Positions 54,993-64,000 of a DNA stretch of 64,000 bases are shown piece by piece. Position 1 is the first letter of the stretch. Each line of letters begins with the position of its first letter. The stretch covers positions 79,803,168 through 79,867,167 of the forward strand of contig OX235270.1 in NCBI GenBank assembly GCA_944472135.2, in the 5' to 3' direction. This DNA comes from Trichobilharzia regenti. Lineage: Eukaryota > Platyhelminthes > Trematoda > Strigeidida > Schistosomatidae. The notes beneath the pieces are model-generated. The model was not told where the DNA came from. It saw only the letters and a list, made by a program, of their open reading frames with translations, and searched no databases. Position numbers and translations under genes: made by a program.

Positions 54993-57309
54993 TTACCATG
55001 CGAGTAGAAGTGGTTGGATAATTTTCTTTTGTATGCATAGTTCTGGTTCCTCCAACTGGATGGCTAGGGCTTCTGCGATGCAAAGAAGACGGAATCGTAC
55101 TGTCTTTGGAAGGTTGTTCTTCACTTTGTAGATTACTTTGAAGGAGGCGTTCGTTGAGATGGAATGACCAGTATTGACGAGATGTTCGATTATTGCACTC
55201 CTTATATGGCCATTATTTCCTTTCTGTAGCCACGCTGGATAGTGTTCTTTGACCCTTTTAGACAGGATGCGCGTTGAACGACCGATGTACCTGGCTCCAC
55301 AGCAACAGGTGAACTGATATATACACATAGAAGTGGTCATGTGCGGAATCTTGTCCTTTGGGTTTCTGCAGATCAGCGGGCGACTGGAGAACACTATTCT
55401 TAGTGTTGCCGCAGGGAAAGTTCTTCCTAAAGAGGTGGAAATTCTCCTTCTGAGGACGTCACTAAATAGGTCTCCTTTGAAGTCTAGGTTCATATAAAGT
55501 ATCTTTTTTGGCACGGATGGTGTCTCTTGCTTTTGGTTTTTCTGTTTTTCTCTACGAATCTTGGTGGGTAGCCATTTTGTATGAAGATTTCCCTCAGGAA
55601 GTTTAGTTCTTCTTCCATGGTGTCGGAGCTGCAGATGCGTCTGACGCGAGTGGCAAGGGATTTAATTAGGTTTCTTTTCCGACTGATTGGTACCCAGCTG
55701 TAGAAACTTGTTAATTGTCCGTTCCAAGTCGGTTTCCTATGGATTGACCTTCTTAAAGTTCCGTCATCTCTCCTTGTAAGCTCGACATCAAGAAAAGGGA
55801 TTTTAGATTCATTTTCAGTTTCCAAAGTGAACTTTGTGGCTGGATGGCATTTGTTGAATATTTGCAGTAGTTGATTGAGATCGTGACCGTCATCACAGAT
55901 GATAAAGATGTCGTCAACATATCTAACGTACAACTGGAAATTGTCGATGGTTGATTTGAGTGGGCCGTTCTCGAGGCTTGCCATGAAGCAGTCTGCTAGT
56001 AATGGGCCCAGTGGAGATCCCATTGCGATCCCATCTTGTTGTCTGTAAATAATGTCGTTGAATGTGAATTGCACATTTAGTGTACATCTCAGTAGTAGTT
56101 CTTTTAAACAGGTCGTCGGTAATCCGATGTTCAGCTGATTTTCGTCGATATAGTGACAAATATAAGAGACAGTTTCTGTGAGTGGAACGTTGGTAAATAG
56201 TGATTCAATGTCGAGGGAGAGCATAGTTTTGTTCTTTGTATTGATATCTTTAATGTAATCGACGAATTGGAAAGTGTCACGAAGTGAATGGTGGCACATT
56301 CGTTTTCGTACAGGTTCTAAAATGTCAGTGAGCCATTTCGCTATTGAATGGTACGGGGAACCTGACATATCCAGAATTGGACGAAGTGGGAGGTTGGCTT
56401 TATGTGTCTTTGGTAAGCCATATAGTCTTGGTATTGTTGACCCTGTCGGTCGGATCTGATCATAGACTTCATGAGTGATTAACTTTTGGGTTTGCATTCT
56501 TTTCAGGACATCGGTGAGTTGCTTTTCAATCTGTTCTGTTTGTTTCTTTCGTTGGGTGTTTGCGAAAATTTTGTTTTATCTGACAAGATGTTGTTCATTT
56601 TCTCAATGTAGTCTTTCTTGTCCATAAGGACTATACCGGCTCCTTTGTCTGGACGAGTTATAAGGAGTTCTTCATTTTGTTTTAGTTGATTTAATTCTTC
56701 TCTATGTTGCCTTGTCAGGTGGTTGTATACTTTTGGTTTTGTATTAAGATACTGATAACAGCTATCGATTATTGTTGATTTGAAACGCTGCAATTCTTGT
56801 TCGGAGGTTGGGGTTAAATCATTTGTTTGGGTCATTAGGTTTTCGAATTGTACTTGCGTATGGAGTCTGTTGGCGTTTAAGTTGACGTCGCAGAATTTTG
56901 GGCCCATGGATAGGGCTTCTAACTGTAGGTTGGATAAAGCTACTGAAGAGTAGTTGAATACGAATTTCGAAGGGTCTTCAGGAAATTGTTTGTGTGCTTT
57001 GATGGATTTGAGGCTTTTGGTGAGTCGGGAAATAGTAGATTGTGCTCGTTTTTCAGTGACTGTATTGACATATTCCGTAAACCTCTGGGTTTCACTAGGT
57101 AGCAGATCGTGGAGGGCTGGAGACCTTTGTGAAATGTTGCGTTGGAGTTCTGGAATACGGGCTTTAATAGAGTCAATAAGATTCAATGCATGTCGTCGGA
57201 GGGATTTTGTGTTGGGATATATGTGGCTTCTTCTCAATGCTTTCCAAAACCACTTTGGATATTCGCGATTGGTGATACAATCATTGAAAAAAGTAATTTT
57301 CGCTTTCAC
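54993..57309 (-). pseudogene. PLE C RT/GIY-YIG ORF, two frameshifts
   Basis: Three frames make one PLE protein. 57309-56503 is the N-terminal region, with LLITRPDKGAGIVLMDKKDY just before the RT. 56497-55490 is the RT (RLYGLPKTHKANLPLRPIL, SLDIESLFTNVPL, AMGSPLGPLLADCFM, YVRYVDDIFII with intact YVDD, IPFLDVELTRR). 55514-54993 is the GIY-YIG domain (CCCGARYIGRSTRILSKRV). Frameshifts lie near 56500 and 55500. It is clearly a different PLE lineage from A and B. Apart from the shifts all landmark residues remain, so the copy is fairly young. Confidence 0.85.
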
Positions 57310-57378
57310 TATCGCAGCAAGGATCCCTCGACAGTCAAGGAACTCAATGGGTTTCTACGGTACTCTGTCAAACTTGCG

Positions 57379-58350
57379 ATGTTGTTTAAGTTGAAACCAA
57401 TGTTCATTGTTGAAATGACTTAAATCTACCTAACAAGTTCTGCTGTTGGTATGGGTGCCTTTCAACTACGGGAGTCAAGCATTAGTTTGCATTAAATAAT
57501 ATATTTGTGTTCATGAGTCTGTCTGTTTTCGACACAGAACTTTACACATATGTGCAGCAGTTCAAGTCTCCACCGGTGGCACAGTGGTTAGGACTTTCGC
57601 CGACCATGCACATGGTCCGAGGTTCGAACCCCCGCCGACGCACACCTGATATCTATGGTCGGCCTGCAAAATTTGGGCTACCGATATCCATGCTGAAAAT
57701 TCCATACTTGTACCAAAAATACAGTGTGGAATCAAGCTGTAAATCAAAAAAAATATATATATAAAATATAAAAAATTTCCATGTAGCACACAAAGCAACA
57801 GAAGAAAGTAGAAGAAATGCATAATAGAGACAGTAAACAGAGGTGTGAGACAAAGGAAATAGTAGTAACGAAGAACAAAATAGTTTCATTGGAAATTATA
57901 AGTCACAAGGAGTGGATGCATCTGCGCCATTGAGAACGATTTTGAGCCATGTCATCAATTGTTTCCAACCATTGGTTTTTACCGTCCCGAGGACCCCAAC
58001 CAGTCAGGAAGTCTACACCTTCTTACGTGGCTGAGACTAGGTGTTGTAGATTTCATTGACTGGTGCCATGTTTTGGTTTAACCGCCGCTAGCTCTTTTCC
58101 AGCCTGACCCTATATCAGCTAACATTACTCGTCGAGGAAGGCGATGACTAGGCATACGTAACACATGTCCTAACCTTCTCAGTCGATGTAATTTCACAAC
58201 CTTGTCGATTGTGTTCATTAGTATAAAACATGGACACTGTAACAGAGTATAATTCTATTATAGATAAAATTTATTTTGATTAAGTTACACAGTGTTGTAT
58301 AGTAATATTTACTGACGACGTTTCGAGCCCAATTTATTGCTCATAATCAT
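57379..58350 (-). repeat. 972 bp inverted-repeat arm, right
   Basis: Reverse-complement partner of 52304-53275. Its left edge abuts the 5' side of PLE C, its right edge ends in the PLE terminal motif (58222-58350). It contains the mirrored RTE fragment (57515-58208) and SINE (57576-57777). Confidence 0.95.
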
Positions 58351-59656
58351 TTTTTCATCATTCTCTAGTTGAATGTCGTTTAGTTTATTTTTCATCTCAT
58401 ATGAATTAGTTAGTCTCTTTGTCGACAAATAGACTGTGTAGCTATGGGCTGTCCACTTAGCCCTGTTTTAGTAGATATTCTCATTTCAAACCTTGAGAAA
58501 ACAAAGTTGAAGCATGCAACAGATCAAACAACTTCCTATTGTCGATGACACAATTGTAGTATGCAACAACGAAATTCATGCCCCCTACCTACTGAGACTG
58601 TTCAACAACGCACATACAAATATTGTATATACTATGCAACATTAAAATGATGGAAAGTTCCATTTCCTTCACGTCACCATATAACGCCTAGAAGATGGTA
58701 GTCTCCAGAGGTCAACTTACCGAAAGCCCACAATACTTAGATTTTAGTAGTTTTTGTCCAAATAGCTATAAACGAGCACTAGTCAAGACTCTGTACTATA
58801 GAGCGAGGACAACATGCTCTGCAGAGAAACTAGAGGAAGAATTTACGAATCTCGAAAAACAGCGGTTATCCTCAAAGATTCATTAACAAATATGGAAGGC
58901 TCAAATACCAAACAAATCACAGTTGAAAAAAGCCTATCTTCATTAAACTAGATTTTAAAGGTGAAAACATTGCAGAAATGGTCAACAGAAGACTGAGAAC
59001 GTCACTAGCCAGAGCCTATCCTGCAGCCAAGTTTGTTCCCGTCCATCAAACAACATGCGCTTTGGTACAGTCAAAAGTCGATAGATACCCTTTATAATGT
59101 TAACCCAACTGTGTATACAAATTTACGTGTATCAGCGGGAGCAGTTACATTGGGAGAACAGAAAGAAGGGCACACCTCCGATTTTCTAAACATGTGCCGA
59201 AAAGCCTACGTCACAAGGGAACAAACTTTTAGTAGCGCTATTACCAGACATCTCCTCGACATGGGTCATAAAGTGGAAATCGAGAAATCCTTTAAAATTG
59301 TCAATAGACAAAGGAGCTCCATTCTCCTCAAGTTTGCCGAAGCAATTTCTATTAAACGCTTGAAACCAGACTTATGTGTTCAGAAAGAAGCAGTTGTTAT
59401 TCTTTCCTTGCCCTTGTAACTGGATGTCTTTATTCTCTCATCTGATTACGTAATCTTTGTCTTTAACCTCACCTCCTTTTATAATCTGTAGTTTTGCTTG
59501 TCTCTTGTTTCTATGATTTGAGTTGAACTCAGTACATTGTTACCTGATTTATTAGTCACTCTGCATCTAACGCATATCTTGTCTCTGTTACGTAACTCCT
59601 TTACCATTGTATACATACATTTATTCTGTTTAAACTTGAACTGCCTGTGTAAAAAC

Positions 59657-59664
59657 TATATAAG
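59657..59664 (+). promoter_or_regulatory. TATA-like box in decayed PLE C-family 3' region
   Basis: TATATAAG within actatataagcgcaatt, kept in both copies of this 3' region. Confidence 0.35.
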
Positions 59665-59780
59665 CGCAATTTTCTGAGCACTGTTTACTAATTGTGGAAC
59701 TTTCTGTCAACTGACATGTAAAATTTAGAAGTTAAAACTTCTGTACATAAACCGCATAATTTATTTGGGGGTGTAAGCAG

Positions 59781-59800
59781 CTGATGAGAAGCCAACGAAA
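59781..59800 (+). ncRNA. Hammerhead-ribozyme-like core, second copy
   Basis: CTGATGAG-N7-CGAAA, identical to 54540-54559 on the other strand. Stem II is very weak, so this may be a relic. Confidence 0.4.
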
Positions 59801-59815
59801 TAATAAGTAAAGCTT

Positions 59816-60560
59816 TTTGTCATACAGTTCCACGCTTATCTCCACTGCAGAGATTACAAAAGCGCGTATCGGACGGTCAGGGAATTGTATGAAACGAAGA
59901 GTATTTGGTTCTGTTACGCGAAAATGACGATCGTTTAGAGAACTAAGCAAAGATGGCTAAGGCGATTACAACAGAATACTAAAGCACTTTTCGAATCGTC
60001 CGAAAATGTGGGTAAAAATGGAACTTGTTCCACGCTAGGAGCATAAGACCGTGTATATTCAATTCTGCAATCTAAACTTGCACTGACGAACAAGTTCCTG
60101 AATCGGGTTGGAATCACAAAATTTCTATAACTCGTAGCTTGGAAATGTGAATACGGTTGTAAATGCTAAATTTCTAAAAGAAGTTTAGCCTCCAAAATTA
60201 CCATGTCGAAGTATCCGAGAAACATAACAAATGAATGAGAATGAACATAGAGCTAAACAATCATTATAATAACAATTTCACATACACAATATACATATAC
60301 AAAAGATAAATAAGTAGTTATATTATACAACTGGTGTCTGATTTTTTGTGTGGGATGTTCAGGAATCGTAAAAAAAATTAAGCACACGAAGGAAATTATC
60401 TTACACTCTAAGGTGATAGGCATTCTTAGTTACATAATGAGAAAAGTTATGTATGTATAATGATAATAATCTTGCTGAGCATTTTGGAATAAAAGGAGAA
60501 ACCAATTACAGTGCTACTTGCTGTTGCATAATGATATTAAGTTAAATAGTCTTCACAGCA
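59816..60560. other. 3' flank of the RCC1 gene
   Basis: AT-rich, no ORF recognised. It should include the RCC1 3' UTR on the - strand; I see no clear AATAAA on that strand close to the stop. Confidence 0.4.
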
Positions 60561-63500
60561 TTACTTGTCTTTACAGGTTTTTTCTTCTGCTGACGGTAAT
60601 AACAATAAACTACTTTGCACACTGTAGTTATCAAAAGAGCTGCAGCGACTACTTCCACCACCATCAGTACTTTTTGCACTATTCAGCTGACTACTAGTAC
60701 TACTAGTTGATGCGCAAGATCCAACCGAACAAGTATCTGAAACGGCAGAACTATGAACACTACTATTGATTGTTGCCCCCGCCGTACTCCCAGTAGTACT
60801 GTCACAACTGAATCCAACGGGAGTAAGTAATGTAGTTCCTGTACTACCAGCAACTGATGAACGACTTGAACGACGGTTACGTTTACTTTGTGGAGCACCT
60901 GGTCCCATAGGCGCAATCAAAATGGGTTCCATTGACGTGTCAGCCGTTGTATCTGATATTTTGGTTGGTTCAGATGATAATGTGTTATCAATTTGTTTTT
61001 CAACAGTATTATTTGAACATACGTTGGAATCCGAAGTCAATGTAGTGTTAGCATCAATAACTACAGAGGATTCAGGGGTACCGTTTGACACTTCATTAAC
61101 GTTGCGCATTACTACATCTGTATCTGCATTGACTTCATTTGACTGGACGGTAGAACAGGCCAGCATGACGGTGTGTTGACCACCAGCGTCAATCATCAAG
61201 ATACGACTGTAAAAAAAACCAACTCTAAACTTCAGATTCTTATTGACAGTTTAGTTATACAAATGGAAATATGATGGCAGTGTTGAAATAATAAATGCAC
61301 AATTCAGTAAAAGAATAATGATCCACATATGTTCCACAGAAAAGTTATATACCAGATTTAAAATAAAATTCTAGATCTAATCTGAGACATCTAGTCCTAA
61401 GATTTCATTAATTCAAGACTTCGTGCATTGTTATTGTATATTAATGCAATCCCAATAGTTTAATGCACTGATGGATTGCAGCCCAGACGCAATAATGACC
61501 TAAACTGAAGAAGTTTAGGAATGCTTGCCTAACACATATTAGTGCTAACTAAGAACTTCTATGTACAGATGGGGTATTTAAGTTTAGGGAAGGATCGTCG
61601 ACCTGCTGATTCGGGACTACATTATCGAAGGTCTTCTGCAGTTTCGCATAGATCACAACCTACTCTACCACAGTGTACAAGTTTTATTCTTATATCAATA
61701 GATCACAACCTATTTTTAGCCCGCACTAATTTCCGATATAGTAATTACCGCCACTCAATCCTGAATTCTAACAAATAATGTTGCTACCAGCAGAAACCGA
61801 TGGTGTAAGTGAGTACAGGGTTACTGATCATTATTTGGCGCTCGCCTGGATCCTGATCATGCCTTAGTGTGTGCCAAGTTTATCTTGCCATTCGTAAGGG
61901 ATTGAAAACGTTCTCCTTAGCAGGTTGACATCAGAACTGGTGGCAGCTTTCAACACTGCCAAGTATCTCACTAAGGTGCACTCGAGACTTCCAACTGAAC
62001 CCCCGACGTAGTTTGGACAAAATTTGTTTGTCACAAAATCCTTGGAAATGGAGAGCAAGGTCCATGTGGTTTAGGTATACATCCCGTTGAAAATCACTGG
62101 GTTCCCCCAGAGTTCCCTCCAGCTTGTGTTTACGCTCGTTGGTCTATTGAGCCAGATAGGGAATATTATAACACGTAAAACTCTTACTCATTAGATCGAA
62201 CTGTGCTTACGTAACTACTGAAAAGCTTGATGGTCAGAATTAACGGCTACATCTAATATTAGTCGAGAGCCGTCCCAGCCTATCCGAGCCACCAGCGGCA
62301 AGGAACATGGTGTCAGCGAGACATAATGTGCTTCGACAAACAACCTAAGACTGTTGGAATGCTTGGCTGGGTAATTTCAGATATTTTGGTTGGTTCATGG
62401 CTGGTTGCGTGACCGCAGAGCCCAGGGGACAACTGCTTGAGGCCGGTCACACGCGGCCTGTTTTTGTTTGTTGTCTTTTGTTTGGTGTGCCTCAGTAGCA
62501 TACTTATCACTCCTGCCCTGTGACACGGCAGCAGGAAGCGCGGTCGTTGTTGGTTGGTTCATAGTGCTCTATCAGATATTATTCGACATAACACTCCACA
62601 GTCCGTTGATACCGACCAATCAAGAGAAGAGAAGATCCGAAAGGAACTTCAAGTACCCAGCACCCATAAGGCACACGGCCAATATAGCATACGCGCTGCT
62701 CTCTTGCCCCCTGATGATTGAAAACATACAACCAGCTATTACCACTGTTCTAAATCAACATTGGGGTTAAACAGAGTTGTCCAAACTCGTAATTCGTGCT
62801 TAGCTTTGATATCAATGACATTCCTGGGATACATCTATGGGAAGTATTGCAGACCAACAATCGTTGTGTTCATTGATACTATAACTACTATCGACCCGCA
62901 TTATTTAGGAATGCTTTCTGTTCCTGAAAGGTCTGCTAACATACCGAAAGCCCTACACAGAACGTAACCAACAGTTACCCAATATACGTTCATTCAGAAT
63001 ATTTACAATACGCAGTGCTGAGTCTTGCACTGGAACAAACAGAGCAATTCTTAACAGTTTTTAACATTCATCTAGCTGTTTTTTGCTCGTACTAAAATCT
63101 AACCAGACATTCAATCTTTACAAATACAAATGAATAGAACGAATTTCAAAAGAAAAACTTTACCGATCTTCTAGTTGTTTCCCCACCATTATTTCTGGTT
63201 CCCAACTGTCATCGTCAGCCGACCCGTGGCCTAACTGATGATTACTCCCTATGCCCCAGGAGTAGCCACGACCTAAAAGCGTTTTTTAATAGCGACATTA
63301 AATGCTTCTGCCAAACAGTATGCAATAAAACATAAACCTTTGAAATGAGAATAAATCAGTGATTACAAAATATGAATACAGTCTTAAAACTCAATCTAAC
63401 CCTTCAATAAACTTGAACAGGTTTACCTAACTAACAAAATAACTATTTTTACTATTGTTACTACAGACAAGACAATCCGTTTTTAATATCCCCTAAATAC

Positions 63501-64000
63501 AAATCACACTAGGATATGATAATCTTCAGTCCATAAACCCAACACTGGCAAACGTGAAATATCTTTCCTTGTGCTTTACGCCATATTCTCAATTCATTGA
63601 GCGAAAACAACACATAAAGATTCTGAAACGATGTGCTTAAATAATTTTCATTTCGAAATATGCTAAAAAAAATTAAAATGTGTATATACATAATACATAA
63701 TTTGCACTCTTACTGCGGTTTTTGCTTTCTAATCATAATTTTAGAGGCGATTTCGGTGTGTACCGTACAGTGCAGCTATATCATGACTACATATTTACAA
63801 AAACTATGGGAAATCCGTGTTGCTGAACAACTTATTTAAAGCTGTCATCGGATGCATAAATTTTTAAACTGCAGCTGATTTCTATCGGGGCGTTGTTTTT
63901 CGTACTGATTCAAATCAGGATAATTAGACTCACCATTCGTGTCAACAGCGAATGAACACGCCTCTCCACAACCAACCCAAGAGCAAACACATTCTTTAAG
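60561..64000 (-). CDS. RCC1: RCC1, regulator of chromosome condensation (C-terminal three exons, 5' partial)
   Basis: Exons on the - strand: 64000-63934 (continues outside), 63272-63164, 61206-60561 (stop TAA). Introns are GT-AG (gtgagt, gtaaag donors; tttag, ttacag acceptors) and phases fit. The reading gives ...CGEACSFAVDTNG|RGYSWGIGSNHQLGHG...MVGKQLEDR|RILMIDAGGQHTVMLA, in line with the last blades of the RCC1 beta-propeller (human RCC1 has WGMGTNYQLG, MMGKQLENR and GGQHTVLL). RCC1 binds chromatin and charges Ran with GTP, driving nuclear transport and spindle assembly. Normal RCC1 ends about ten residues after this point; here about 200 Ser/Thr-rich residues follow, with a basic KRNRR cluster at 60884-60870. 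Other RCC1-repeat proteins are possible, but the last two blades fit true RCC1 best. Confidence 0.9.
61207..63163. other. RCC1 last intron
   Basis: 1,957 bp between the penultimate and last RCC1 exons. Open frames at 61542-61778, 62468-62770 and 62761-62967 have no family signature. The 62500-62770 part is less AT-rich and may be an old repeat, but I cannot assign it. Confidence 0.5.
63273..63933. other. RCC1 intron
   Basis: 661 bp, AT-rich, nothing else recognised. Confidence 0.6.

Larger units (their letters stand above)
54490..57330 (-). mobile_element. Penelope-like element C (third PLE family)
   Basis: One - strand copy in the spacer between the inverted-repeat arms, with a ~500 bp 3' region containing a TATA-like box and a hammerhead-like core. 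The same 3' region occurs on the + strand at about 59580-59810. Confidence 0.8.
58440..59815 (+). pseudogene. Decayed PLE C-family copy with 3' region
   Basis: 58445-58500 keeps an RT block (AMGCPLSPVLVDILISNLEK); 58695-58886 and 59033-59419 keep degraded pieces up to the end of the GIY-YIG domain (KFAEAISIKRLKPDLCVQKE). The 3' region 59580-59810 matches that of PLE C, with a TATA-like box (59657-59664), a ~40 bp insertion near 59730, and the hammerhead-like core. Coding part far more decayed than PLE C. Confidence 0.75.

Noticed and set aside
61542..62967. Open frames in the RCC1 last intron as separate genes
   Set aside because: Short, with no domain signature or start context, and in an intron of a gene on the other strand.

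Overview
The window looks like nuclear DNA of a trematode flatworm, most likely a schistosome-type blood fluke. It is AT-rich. It has spliced metazoan genes with GT-AG introns, RTE-like, CR1/Jockey-like and Penelope-like (PLE) retrotransposons, a Bel/Pao-type gag, and tRNA-headed SINEs. The species call is inference from element content and gene structure; no marker gene settles it.

Two host genes are supported. On the + strand, nine exons between 24338 and 50176 join in frame with no internal stop into a 519-residue DRC3/LRRC48, a subunit of the nexin-dynein regulatory complex of motile cilia. On the - strand, three exons (63934-64000, 63164-63272, 60561-61206) encode the C-terminus of an RCC1 protein, the Ran guanine-nucleotide exchange factor, which runs off the right edge and carries an unusual Ser/Thr-rich tail of about 200 residues.

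Almost everything else is retroelement sequence. Region 1-18.3 kb holds three copies of one LTR family (359-360 bp LTRs, TGTCA...TGACA ends). Each copy has a Bel/Pao-like gag, a second overlapping ORF ending in a hydrophobic segment, and about three tandem ~193 bp repeats with hairpins. No protease, reverse transcriptase, RNase H or integrase was seen, so the family looks non-autonomous. Decayed CR1/Jockey-like copies lie between them, and a ~2 kb piece including a 3' LTR and its flank is duplicated 7,417 bp apart. Region 18.3-24.3 kb is mostly unassigned, with two perfect palindromes and two 5'-truncated RTE insertions with clean target-site duplications (TSDs).

The DRC3 introns contain a 6.85 kb PLE composite (one inverted copy, one partial direct copy, one full copy) between 12 bp direct repeats, an internally deleted RTE with a 13 bp TSD, a SINE, decayed RTE pieces, and a second inverted PLE pair interrupted by another RTE. 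Downstream of DRC3 (51.7-59.8 kb) lie a third PLE family and a pair of nearly identical 972 bp inverted-repeat arms around it. The PLE ends carry a repeated terminal motif whose stem co-varies between copies, and which may derive from a hammerhead ribozyme.

The most interesting material is the pol-less LTR family with its structured internal repeats, and the repeated formation of inverted PLE composites, one of which clearly inserted as a single unit. All comparisons were made by eye; identities and boundaries are approximate unless an exact repeat is stated.
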